From Pontibacter fetidus (GTDB taxonomy: Bacteria; Bacteroidota; Bacteroidia; Cytophagales; Hymenobacteraceae): a stretch of 36,194 nt of DNA. A program made the translations under genes and the position numbers. Each line of letters opens with the position of its first letter. The stretch's first letter is position 1. This document shows positions 16,570 to 23,930 of the stretch, one piece after another. The stretch is taken from NCBI RefSeq assembly GCF_010119545.1, contig NZ_JAAEAA010000032.1, positions 1-36,194 of the forward strand, written 5' to 3'. The notes beneath the pieces were generated by a model that made no database searches, was not told where the DNA came from, and saw only the letters and a list, made by a program, of their open reading frames with translations.

Positions 16570-17034
16570 ATGATCGAACTGTTTACAGATGGTGCTTCGC
16601 GCGGTAACCCGGGACCGGGTGGCTATGGTGTTATACTTCGGTGGGGGCCGCATGTAAAAGAACTCACTGCCGGCTTTCGTAAAACTACCAACAACCGCAT
16701 GGAGTTGCTGGCTGTTATAGTTGGGCTGGAGGCAATTACCAAACCGGGCATTCCAATTACCGTGTATTCTGACTCGAAGTATGTGGTGGATGCCGTAGAA
16801 AAACGCTGGGTTTTTGGCTGGCAGAAAAAAGGCTTTGCCGGCAAAGCAAACGGCGATTTATGGGCTCGCTTTTTAAGGGTTTATACCAAACACAACGTAA
16901 AATTTGTTTGGATTCGCGGCCACGCCGGCCACCCCGAAAACGAACGCTGCGACGAACTTGCCGTTGCCAGCGCCTTACAATCAAATTTACCTGCCGACGA
17001 AGGCTTTGAATCGGGAATGTTTAATTCTAAGTAG
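16570..17034 (+). CDS. rnhA: Ribonuclease HI
   Basis: This 154-residue ribonuclease degrades the RNA strand of RNA-DNA hybrids. All four acidic active-site residues are present: D7 in FTDGASRGNPGPGG, E45 in NNRMELLAV, D68 in YSDSKYV and D128 in NERCDELA. The catalytic-loop His118 is in IRGHAGHPEN. The KRWVFGWQKKGF handle region is kept, as in the E. coli type. The short C-terminal tail (about 136-154) is not conserved. The next gene starts 3 nt after its stop, so they may be co-transcribed. Confidence 0.96.
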   Translation: MIELFTDGASRGNPGPGGYGVILRWGPHVKELTAGFRKTTNNRMELLAVIVGLEAITKPGIPITVYSDSKYVVDAVEKRWVFGWQKKGFAGKANGDLWARFLRVYTKHNVKFVWIRGHAGHPENERCDELAVASALQSNLPADEGFESGMFNSK

Positions 17035-17036
17035 AC

Positions 17037-17408
17037 ATGGAGCTGATAAAAAAGGCTTACTATTATCTGTTCATATTCTTTAATAATATATTCAAGTTTT
17101 CTGCTGATGATTACAATGAATATAAGGCTCTTTGTTCTATAACAATTGTATTTTTATTACTTATCACCAAATCAATAGATTTAATAACAAACTATTTATT
17201 ACTATCAAATTACAATTTAGTACTACTGCAGGGTGCTATTACAATACTTCCATTAGCTCTTTTTAATTACCATATTTTTAAAAATAAAAACGAATGGCGG
17301 GAATACGAGCATGAATATCAGAGGATGAGCAAACAAAAGAAGGCCCTAGCAATAATTACTTCATTAAGCTTTATGCTATTTATTGTTTGGTTTTGCTACT
17401 TTATATAA
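17037..17408 (+). CDS. AT-rich orphan membrane protein
   Basis: I do not recognise this 123-residue protein. It has about three hydrophobic segments: about 36-58 (ALCSITIVFLLLITKSIDLI), about 60-80 (LVLLQGAITILPLALF) and 103-122 (ALAIITSLSFMLFIVWFCYF). A charged KNKNEWREYEHEYQRMSKQKK loop lies between the second and third. It is clearly richer in A/T and in codons such as ATA, TTA and AAT than rnhA and trmN6 on either side. It begins 3 nt after the rnhA stop. This composition suggests recent gain or a fast-evolving gene. The function is unknown. Confidence 0.65.
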   Translation: MELIKKAYYYLFIFFNNIFKFSADDYNEYKALCSITIVFLLLITKSIDLITNYLLLSNYNLVLLQGAITILPLALFNYHIFKNKNEWREYEHEYQRMSKQKKALAIITSLSFMLFIVWFCYFI

Positions 17409-17416
17409 AATACAGT

Positions 17417-17439
17417 AAATCCTATAAATCTTAGTTCAG
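17417..17439. repeat. AAATCCTATAAATC dispersed repeat fragment, copy 3
   Basis: It matches the repeat at 26932-26954 at about 20 of 23 positions, and the similarity ends exactly before the TTG start codon of the next gene at 17440. Confidence 0.65.
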
Positions 17440-18156
17440 TTGGCTAATTCCTACTTCCAGTTTAAGCAGTTCCGGGTAGAGCAGGACAAGTGCGCCATGA
17501 AAGTGTGCACGGACTCTTGCTTGTTTGGTGCTGTGGTGGAGGTTAAGGAAGCTTCTCGGATTTTAGATATTGGCACCGGCACAGGGTTACTTTCGCTGAT
17601 GGTGGCACAGCGCTCCAAAGCAACTATAGATGCTGTAGAAATTAACCCGGATGCAGCCACACAGGCCGAAGAAAATTTTGCTTTAAGTACCTGGGCCGAA
17701 AGACTGGCTTTACACCCGGTAAGCCTGCAGGAATTTGCAAAGTATAACCAGCAAAACTATGATGTTATCCTTTCCAATCCACCGTTTTTCCTGGCTTCGT
17801 TAAAATCCGGAAATGCAGCAAAGGACAGTGCGAAACATACCGGCGATTTGTTTTTTGAAGACATCCTGGCCTTTGCACAAAAACACTTAACACCTGGCGG
17901 GCAACTATACATTTTGCTCCCTCCTGCCGAAGCCCGTCATTTTGCCGAACTGGCCACTGCTCACCAACTATACCTAACCGAAACTATAGAAGTTTATACC
18001 TACATTCAGGGCCAGTGCATCCGTCATATCCAAACCTATCGTTTCACAAATACAGCTACGCCAACTATAACGCAACTCCACATCCGCGAAGCTGATAAAA
18101 CAACCTATACTGCTGCATTTACGGAATTACTGCGCGACTATTACCTGCATTTATAG
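17440..18156 (+). CDS. trmN6: tRNA1(Val) (adenine(37)-N6)-methyltransferase
   Basis: This 238-residue SAM-dependent methyltransferase of the TrmN6/YfiC group methylates N6 of A37 in tRNA-Val. The N-terminal FKQFRVEQDKCAMKVCTDSCLFGA segment is a family hallmark. The SAM loop ILDIGTGTG lies at 41-49, VEINPDA at 67-73 and the amino-methylating NPPFF motif at 113-117. The only start that keeps the conserved N-terminus is the TTG at 17440: the frame is closed upstream by TAA at 17425-17427 and the next ATG (residue 20) would cut into the conserved part. The stop TAG (18154-18156) lies inside a TTATAGTT motif. The region just upstream is a dispersed-repeat fragment. Confidence 0.88.
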   Translation: MANSYFQFKQFRVEQDKCAMKVCTDSCLFGAVVEVKEASRILDIGTGTGLLSLMVAQRSKATIDAVEINPDAATQAEENFALSTWAERLALHPVSLQEFAKYNQQNYDVILSNPPFFLASLKSGNAAKDSAKHTGDLFFEDILAFAQKHLTPGGQLYILLPPAEARHFAELATAHQLYLTETIEVYTYIQGQCIRHIQTYRFTNTATPTITQLHIREADKTTYTAAFTELLRDYYLHL

Positions 18157-18516
18157 TTTTTGTAGCGCGATCGTCTTCCCTTATCTATTTTATTAAGAAG
18201 GATCGTCCCCTTTGAGGGGAGGGGACCGAAGGGGTGTATTGCTACAGAGCTGCCAGCTTGCTGATGGATATACTGGTAAAAATACAAATGTAAACACCTC
18301 TATTATCCCTCAAGGGGATAGTTCGCTTTAACCAAGGAACCACTCATCCTAAAAAGGCGAAGTTTAAAAAGTTATGAGATAAGACATGATTTACTAATTT
18401 ACTACGCCAGTGGCCCAACTATAGATAGTCACGAGTCACAGATCCCGAAGCATTTCGGGGCGAAGACTCCCGCGCCATATAAAATCAACTTTCTAACTTT
18501 TTAACCTTCTCACTTT
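18157..18516. other. Gene-free spacer with several short repeats
   Basis: This is about 360 bp without a gene, between convergent genes. It holds a CCCCTTTGAGGGGAGGGGACCGAAGGGG-type element at about 18205-18236 and a related CCCTCAAGGGG word near 18309. A CCCGAAGCATTTCGGG hairpin lies at 18444-18459. The GTTAGAAAG-type run starts at about 18487 and reaches into the next gene's end. An AACTATAG copy is at about 18418. These look like layered intergenic repeats rather than functional genes. Confidence 0.6.
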
Positions 18517-18530
18517 CTAACTCCTTACCT
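18487..18530. repeat. Degenerate GTTAGAAAG repeat, copy 3 (inverted)
   Basis: CAACTTTCTAAC, CTTTCTAACTCC and CTTACCTCCCT words run into the 3' end of the saccharopine dehydrogenase-like gene and supply its TAG stop codon. Confidence 0.65.
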
Positions 18531-19860
18531 CCCTATCCCGCTCCACAAAATTAACTCCATAGCTTTTCAGTTCTTCCAACACCGGTTCATATAGTTCGGG
18601 ATGTATCGGGATAACTACACCGCGGTGCGAGATTTTACCTTGTAGCAACAGTTTGGCAAGTATAGCTACAGGCAAGCCTACTGTTTTAGCCATGGCCGTG
18701 TGTACTTCATCATCGCCTTTCACTACCAACGACGACGTTAGTTCGTGCTTCTTTCCTGCCAGTTCGTACTCAAATAAATGCTGCATCACAATCATATCCT
18801 TATCGCCTGGAGCAAGCTGCCATTTCTCTTTCAGTATTTTTTCGAGCACCTGGGCCGGGGTGGCTCCTGCCAGTTCTACAGGTTTTTCCGTGAAAAGGTC
18901 TAGCCAGGCAAGCTTCTGCATCTCATCTCCCTGCTCATCTATAGTTAAGTAGCTGGCAATTCGTTGTGCTATAGTTTGGCCGGGAGTAGCAGGCGGCAGA
19001 AAAGCTTCCAGGTAGCTGCGGTAGGTCATGTTTTCGGAGCCTTCCAGGGTATAGCTATCGTCGGTTAAGCCCAGTTGCACAAACACATTCCAGGCGGCGC
19101 AATAACCGGGTTTGCGGAGTGTGCCGCGCAGCATAGTTGGTATGTGCAGCAGGTCGTAAGGTTCACGGTAGCTGAGCGAGTCGCGGTTGGCATAGCCTTC
19201 AAAATTACCGTAGCCTTCTACATAAATCACTTCGGTGCGGGCAAATAGCTGGTGGTAGGGTATGTATTTGTATTCGCCGTTTTGGATATACTTGGCCGAA
19301 CCCTGCCCGGCCAGCACCACATTACGCGGGTTCCAGGTAAACTTATAGTTCCAGGGGTTGGTGTCAGATTCCGGGGCTACCAGTCCGCCGCAATACGACT
19401 TAAAAGAGGTAAGCTTTCCACCTTTTGCTTTTATATGGTGTATGGCTGCCATCGCCGACATGTGGTCTATGCCCGGGTCCAGGCCCGATTCCATCAATAT
19501 CGTCAGGTTTTTGGCTTGTGCTTCGGTGTGCAGTTCTAAAAAAGCAGGCGTAACATACGATGCCGTGATCAGGTGCTTTTCCTGTTTCAGGCATTCTTTA
19601 GCTACTTCTATATGAAAAACAGCCGGCAGCAACGATATTACCAGGTCTGCTTGCTTTACTTCTGCTTCGCGCTGCGCATCGTTGTGCACATCAAACACAA
19701 TTGCTTCGGCGTAAGGCAGGTCGTCAACTATAGGTTGCAAATGGTTCACTACAATATCGCCGATACGGATATGCCAGTTCTCAGTGGGGGCGTGTTGCAA
19801 CAGGTAAGCGATAAGCGATGAAGCAGAGCGCCCGGCGCCAAGCAGCAAGATGTTTTTCAT
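18517..19860 (-). CDS. Saccharopine dehydrogenase-family protein
   Basis: This 447-residue NAD(P)-dependent oxidoreductase begins MKNILLLGAGRSASS, a Rossmann nucleotide-binding motif at 4-13. It carries the family-typical MESGLDPGIDHMSAM segment (about 125-139) and a central substrate domain with FKSYCGGLVAPESDTNPWNYKFTWNPRNVV. The family cleaves or forms saccharopine in lysine metabolism, and relatives act in carboxyspermidine synthesis. This member's size and GLDPGIDHM motif fit the saccharopine-reductase type. The ATG at 19860 is preferred over an upstream TTG (19887) that would put nine residues before the Rossmann strand. Its C-terminus (REVRS) is encoded by repeat-like sequence. Confidence 0.88.
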   Translation of the reverse strand: MKNILLLGAGRSASSLIAYLLQHAPTENWHIRIGDIVVNHLQPIVDDLPYAEAIVFDVHNDAQREAEVKQADLVISLLPAVFHIEVAKECLKQEKHLITASYVTPAFLELHTEAQAKNLTILMESGLDPGIDHMSAMAAIHHIKAKGGKLTSFKSYCGGLVAPESDTNPWNYKFTWNPRNVVLAGQGSAKYIQNGEYKYIPYHQLFARTEVIYVEGYGNFEGYANRDSLSYREPYDLLHIPTMLRGTLRKPGYCAAWNVFVQLGLTDDSYTLEGSENMTYRSYLEAFLPPATPGQTIAQRIASYLTIDEQGDEMQKLAWLDLFTEKPVELAGATPAQVLEKILKEKWQLAPGDKDMIVMQHLFEYELAGKKHELTSSLVVKGDDEVHTAMAKTVGLPVAILAKLLLQGKISHRGVVIPIHPELYEPVLEELKSYGVNFVERDREVRS

Positions 19861-19989
19861 AGTAACAGAACAGTATTTCTGCTTCAAGTTAAGTATTACA
19901 GGCAGGATGGCAAACGCTTTTATTGTATTTCCGGAATATTGCGCTAAATTTATAGCCCTTTTCTAATTTTAGTATTGATACATACCTGA

Positions 19990-20475
19990 ATGGCTAATAA
20001 ACTGACCATTAACATAAACATCGATGTACTGGACTCTGCTGCCGAACTGAGCGAGCAGGAACTACAGGCCATGGAACTGGCACAACAAGCCGCCGCCGAT
20101 GCTTATGCCCCTTATTCAAACTTTTTAGTAGGTGCTGCGCTGGTGCTGGAAGACGGAACCATGTTTAAAGGCAGCAACCAGGAAAATGCTGCTTACCCGT
20201 CGGGGTTATGTGCCGAGCGCACCGCCCTTTTTGCCCTTAGCGCCAACCATCCGCAAGCAAAAATTAAATTACTGGCCGTAACCGCCCGCCGCCGTAACGA
20301 GCAGGAATTTTTACCCGCCATGCCCTGTGGCGCCTGCCGCCAGGTAATGGCCGAGTACGAGTTCAAACAAAAAGAGCCAATACCGGTGTTACTGCAAGCC
20401 GCAAACGGCAAATTCTACCGCTTTAATTCTGTTGCCGACCTGTTGCCTTTCCAGTTCACATCGGAACATTTGTAA
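19990..20475 (+). CDS. cdd: Cytidine deaminase
   Basis: This 161-residue homotetrameric-type cytidine deaminase salvages cytidine and deoxycytidine to uridine forms. It shows PYSNFLVGAAL at 41-51, the catalytic CAE at 74-76 in GLCAERTALF (Cys74 zinc ligand, Glu76 proton shuttle) and PCGACRQ with zinc ligands Cys113 and Cys116. An N-terminal extension of about 20 residues is longer than in the smallest family members. The next gene's ATG lies 14 nt after its stop, so they are probably one transcript. It diverges from the saccharopine dehydrogenase-like gene over about 130 bp. Confidence 0.95.
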   Translation: MANKLTININIDVLDSAAELSEQELQAMELAQQAAADAYAPYSNFLVGAALVLEDGTMFKGSNQENAAYPSGLCAERTALFALSANHPQAKIKLLAVTARRRNEQEFLPAMPCGACRQVMAEYEFKQKEPIPVLLQAANGKFYRFNSVADLLPFQFTSEHL

Positions 20476-20488
20476 GCCTGCAACTCCA

Positions 20489-21136
20489 ATGACCGAGCAC
20501 CACCTGTTAACGCAGCGCACCGCCCGTTACTATACGCTAGGCACACCAGCTGATCAGATCACAGATCTTTGGATTGTTTGCCACGGCTACGGGCAGCTGG
20601 CGCGCTACTTCATCAGGCATTTTGCTCTGCTGGATAATGGCCATACACTTATAGTTGCGCCGGAAGCATTTTCGCGGTTTTACCTGGATGGATTTTTGGG
20701 GAGAGTAGGCGCTACCTGGATGACCAAAGAAGACCGCTTAGCTGAGATTGAGGACCAGGCCACTTACTTAAATACATTACTGCAAACCCAACTGCAACAA
20801 CTACCCAAAAATGTGCGGGTAACTATAGTTGGCTTTTCGCAGGGTGGCGCTACGGTTAGCCGCTGGCTGGCATCCGGCGCTGCGCCTGTGCATAGGCTTA
20901 TACTTTGGGCGGCCTCCTTCCCCGAAAATATTGACTTTACCAGCGGCAAAGCTGCTTTTGCAAACCTGCCAGTAGCTATAGTTTACGGCACCCAGGACGA
21001 GTTTATAACCCCGGATAGTTTGCAGAAAAAACAGCAACTGATGAACACGCTGGGCATAGAACCTAAAACTTTTACGTTTGAAGGCGGCCACACCCTGCAT
21101 GCGGCTACCTTAATGAAAATAAACAGCGAACTATAG
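20489..21136 (+). CDS. Alpha/beta hydrolase, carboxylesterase/phospholipase-like
   Basis: This is a 215-residue cytosolic serine hydrolase. The oxyanion-side motif CHGYGQ is at 31-36, nucleophile Ser117 sits in GFSQGG, Asp170 in VYGTQDEFITP and His201 in GGHTLH. The overall plan matches the small phospholipase/carboxylesterase family; natural substrate unknown. The start at 20489 follows the cdd stop by 13 nt. A longer frame reaching back into cdd is ignored. The codons for VTIVG include a perfect AACTATAGTT (20821-20830). The TAG stop is inside another (21129-21138). Confidence 0.88.
   Translation: MTEHHLLTQRTARYYTLGTPADQITDLWIVCHGYGQLARYFIRHFALLDNGHTLIVAPEAFSRFYLDGFLGRVGATWMTKEDRLAEIEDQATYLNTLLQTQLQQLPKNVRVTIVGFSQGGATVSRWLASGAAPVHRLILWAASFPENIDFTSGKAAFANLPVAIVYGTQDEFITPDSLQKKQQLMNTLGIEPKTFTFEGGHTLHAATLMKINSEL
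20821..20830. repeat. AACTATAGTT palindrome, inside a coding sequence
   Basis: A perfect copy within the hydrolase gene, read as part of the codons GTA ACT ATA GTT GGC, using the rare-type Ile codon ATA. Confidence 0.8.
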
Positions 21137-21138
21137 TT
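21129..21138. repeat. AACTATAGTT palindrome that supplies a stop codon
   Basis: A perfect copy at the end of the hydrolase gene. Its central TAG (21134-21136) is the stop codon. Three further CTATAG or TTATAG copies follow within 70 bp. Confidence 0.8.
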
Positions 21139-21281
21139 ACTATAGCTTAACCTGCCTATAGTTCAGCCAGCACTTCACCATCATTCTCAATCTTATAGTT
21201 TACCGGATAACAGGCATCCGCTTTGTTAGTAAAAGCTATATTTTACTTAGTTAAAGTATAATTATACAAATAGTAAGTAGG

Positions 21282-21289
21282 TATATTTG
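21282..21289 (+). promoter_or_regulatory. Putative -7 element of the 21376 lipoprotein gene
   Basis: TATATTTG, an exact TAnnTTTG match, lies about 87 bp before the ATG. It implies a leader of about 80 nt. No clear -33 box. Confidence 0.4.
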
Positions 21290-21375
21290 TAGCACCTTCT
21301 GCTTCCTATAGTTCGCGTTGCCCTACCCTCCTCTCGACGTGTAATTCTTAATTCACCAATCAAACAAAACAGACT

Positions 21376-22206
21376 ATGAAAAAACTATTGCTGCACAGCC
21401 AACGACTGGTGCAAATGATGGCAATCGCAGGAATTGCCTTACTTACAAGCTGCGAAACTACCCCCGATGTAACACCTGATGCTGCCAGTGCAACCGTGCA
21501 AAATGCCAAAGGAGCATCTACTACCGTATATTATGGCCCTGAGGCTATAGCTGGCGAAGGCACTGCCCGTGTCTGGGTTGAAACGGTGCAGGGCAAACCT
21601 ACTGCTTTGGGTATAGAACTGACTGAGGATGCGCTGGCAAACCTAGAGATGCAGGATATGTTTGAACTTACCTTGCGGTTACCGGGCCAGGCGCACGCTA
21701 CAGGCTATAAAACCGTATCGATCGGCTGGAACCCGATGGGCCACGAACCGGTAGGAGTTTACACGCTTCCTCACTTCGATTTCCACTTTTACATGCAGAC
21801 CGAAGGACAGATAATGCATGTTGAAGGAGGCCCGGATGAAGGTGCCTGGAGTTTGGCCGGCACTGTGCTGCCAGCATTTTACACCTTTGGCCCTGCGCCT
21901 GTAGCCGTACCGCATATGGGTGTGCACTGGAGCGATGTCCGTTCTCCGGAGTTTTCGCCGGCTGGTTTCTCCCGTACGTTTATTTATGGTTCTTCCGGCG
22001 ACCAGGTTACTTTCCTGGAACCGATGATTACCTTGGCCTATCTGCAAAGCTTGCCAGCTGGTACTTCCGAAACCTTACCTGTGCCAGCCTTGCTGCAATA
22101 CCAACAGCCAAACTATTACCCCGAAACGTACACGGTAACCCACTCTACAGACGGCACCTACTCTATCGTACTTTCTGACCTGGTTTGGCATAACGCAAAC
22201 CGCTGA
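21376..22206 (+). CDS. Lipoprotein with TTHB210-like/DUF5602-type domain
   Basis: This is a 276-residue exported lipoprotein. A signal peptide ends in the lipobox LTSC with Cys26 as the lipidated residue. After a linker of about 25 residues comes one domain (about 50-270). It is rich in His and aromatic residues: GWNPMGHEPVGVYTLPHFDFHFYM (about 117-140) and VPHMGVHWSDVRSPEF (about 178-193). The His/Asp cluster suggests metal binding. The pattern recalls the TTHB210-like (DUF5602) domain, but I assign that from memory of the motif. The gene stands alone with its own promoter element and terminator. Lgt, encoded 3 kb away, would lipidate it. Confidence 0.72.
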   Translation: MKKLLLHSQRLVQMMAIAGIALLTSCETTPDVTPDAASATVQNAKGASTTVYYGPEAIAGEGTARVWVETVQGKPTALGIELTEDALANLEMQDMFELTLRLPGQAHATGYKTVSIGWNPMGHEPVGVYTLPHFDFHFYMQTEGQIMHVEGGPDEGAWSLAGTVLPAFYTFGPAPVAVPHMGVHWSDVRSPEFSPAGFSRTFIYGSSGDQVTFLEPMITLAYLQSLPAGTSETLPVPALLQYQQPNYYPETYTVTHSTDGTYSIVLSDLVWHNANR

Positions 22207-22227
22207 TAATGACCAATCTATAGTTAC

Positions 22228-22277
22228 AAAGTCCTTTGGTAAGTAAGCTGCAAACGGCTGAACTGCCAAAGGACTTT
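22228..22277 (+). terminator. Hairpin terminator after the lipoprotein gene
   Basis: A perfect 12-bp stem (AAAGTCCTTTGG at 22228-22239 with CCAAAGGACTTT at 22266-22277) is followed by a T-rich run (ttcttttac). It is 22 bp beyond the stop codon. Confidence 0.8.
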
Positions 22278-22450
22278 TCTTTTACCCGCCTCCTTTCCAT
22301 TCTAAAGCAGTTGCCTGAGCATCAAACTATAGCATCATCTCAACATTAAAACATTTATATATTTAATTGCGTAAATACCATACACCACTTTTAAAGATTG
22401 GTGTAGCTTGCTTTTGTAAATCAGTCGTTGTTCCATAAACCCTTATAGTT

Positions 22451-23773
22451 ATGCAAAAAAGTTTTTACGCTTTTCTATTCCTCTGCTTTGTGTCAGTGGC
22501 TGCATTCGCCCAAAGTAAGATCAATATTACCTCCAACATCGCCGATGCCAAGTTTTTTATGCTGCGCGAAACCGATAATGCCGAAGTGGCCGAACTGGGC
22601 ATGGGCAGCATTGAACTGAAACTGGAAAAAGACTCCAAAAACCGCATAAAGGTGGTGAAAGAGGGCTTTGAGCCTTTGATTCTGGAGTACCCCCGCACCA
22701 TGAAGTGGGAAAAAGAACAAAAAGTAGCCCTCGAAAATCGCTTGGTAGATATTAGCGTGGAGCCTTACGATGCCGAAATTTATGTTGATGGCCGCATGAT
22801 TGGCAGCAAACGCACCAACCTGGTTATTGGCAAAGGCAAGTTCCTGACGATAGAGATCAAAAAGGCTGGTTTTGCACCTATCACCAAGGTATATTATAAC
22901 GCCCCCGACCGCGAAACCCCGCCTGTAAAAGACTTTTTTGAGATGAAAGACCGCCAGGTGCGCCTGGAAGTTTACCCAGCTGATGCGACTGTGCAGGTAA
23001 ACGGCGTAGCAAAAGGCCGCGGCACTGCCGACATAACTATACCAAACGGCGAATGTGTAACTATAAATGTAGTGCGCGAAGGTTTTGCCGATGTATCGCA
23101 GGTATTTTGCAACAAACCAGCCACCGACCCTGCCCCGCCTGTTCGCTTCAGGGCAGCCCTGGAAGACCGCCTTGTAAAAATATCTACCGCCCCGACCGAT
23201 GCTAATATTGAAGTTGCCGGAAAAGTGCTGGGTGTAGGTAAATACGACCTGAAAGTACCTAAAAATGCCTGTGTGGAAGTGCGTGTGGTAAAAGACGGTT
23301 TTATCCGGTTTGTTAAAAATTACTGCAACCAAACCGACATGCAGGAGCCACCATTAACAGAGTTTGTAGAGATGGTAGTAGATGAAGCTTATAACTCGTC
23401 TATTTCTACAGACATGGCCAACGTACGCATAACGGTGCCAGTAAATAAAAGTATAGCCCCCGAAGATGCCTGGCGTACCCTGAGCTCTATTATTACCCGC
23501 AGTTTCGATGTGCTGGAAACTGTAGACTATAACACCGGTTATTTAACTACTGCCTGGCAGGTGCAGAACTTTAACGGCATGAGCACTATACGTACCCGCA
23601 TGATTGTGAGCAGTGGCGGTAACTCAGGGGAACTTACCTATGTGGTAAAGCTCATCAGCCAGCGGGCCGATGGCGTGACAAGTGTAAAAGAAGACCAGCT
23701 TTTTGCCGATTGGGGCAGGCTACTGAAACGCTACGGAGGCATAATTGAAGAAGTGCAATCGCGTTTACAATAA
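22451..23773 (+). CDS. Secreted PEGA-like repeat protein
   Basis: This 440-residue protein has a signal peptide (about 1-21, ending AFAQ). Four tandem units of about 75 residues follow (about 23-98, 99-173, 174-248, 249-320). Each has the form xIxxxPxDAxIxVDGxxxGxG...xIxIxKxGF, as in PEGA carbohydrate- or peptidoglycan-associated domains. Clear centres are VEPYDAEIYVDGRMIG, VYPADATVQVNGVAKG and TAPTDANIEVAGKVLG. The first unit is the most divergent. A different C-terminal domain (about 325-440) has long strands (RTRMIVSSGG, ELTYVVKLISQ) and mixed helices. It is probably periplasmic or surface exposed. A hairpin terminator follows. PEGA repeats are recognised by eye; the C-terminal domain is unassigned. 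Confidence 0.75.
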   Translation: MQKSFYAFLFLCFVSVAAFAQSKINITSNIADAKFFMLRETDNAEVAELGMGSIELKLEKDSKNRIKVVKEGFEPLILEYPRTMKWEKEQKVALENRLVDISVEPYDAEIYVDGRMIGSKRTNLVIGKGKFLTIEIKKAGFAPITKVYYNAPDRETPPVKDFFEMKDRQVRLEVYPADATVQVNGVAKGRGTADITIPNGECVTINVVREGFADVSQVFCNKPATDPAPPVRFRAALEDRLVKISTAPTDANIEVAGKVLGVGKYDLKVPKNACVEVRVVKDGFIRFVKNYCNQTDMQEPPLTEFVEMVVDEAYNSSISTDMANVRITVPVNKSIAPEDAWRTLSSIITRSFDVLETVDYNTGYLTTAWQVQNFNGMSTIRTRMIVSSGGNSGELTYVVKLISQRADGVTSVKEDQLFADWGRLLKRYGGIIEEVQSRLQ

Positions 23774-23775
23774 AG

Positions 23776-23791
23776 TTAAACTATAGTTTAA
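23776..23791. repeat. 16-bp palindrome around AACTATAGTT
   Basis: TTAAACTATAGTTTAA is a perfect 16-bp palindrome, 3 bp after the PEGA gene's stop and just before its terminator hairpin. Confidence 0.8.
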
Positions 23792-23795
23792 AACC

Positions 23796-23819
23796 AGCCC
23801 CGGAAGCAATTTCGGGGCT
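23796..23819 (+). terminator. Hairpin terminator after the PEGA gene
   Basis: AGCCCCGGAA at 23796-23805 pairs with TTTCGGGGCT at 23810-23819 with one mismatch, followed by gttgtttta. Confidence 0.7.
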
Positions 23820-23849
23820 GTTGTTTTACATCAAAGCAAGCCAAACTAT

Positions 23850-23930
23850 AGCAACTTTCTAACTTACAAACTTCCAAACCTTCTAACTTCCTAAACTCTC
23901 TAACTCTTACCTCCCTAACTCCCTCTCTCC
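23850..23930. repeat. Degenerate GTTAGAAAG repeat, copy 4 (inverted)
   Basis: CTTTCTAAC, CTTCCAAAC, CTAAACTCTCTAACTC and CTTACCTCCCTAACTCCCT words run into the 3' end of the VOC gene. They supply its TAG stop and last codons, as at 18517. Confidence 0.7.

Noticed and set aside
22493..23332. 279-codon open frame antisense to the PEGA protein gene
   Set aside because: It mirrors the coding strand of a well-supported gene, with no signal peptide or recognisable domain of its own.
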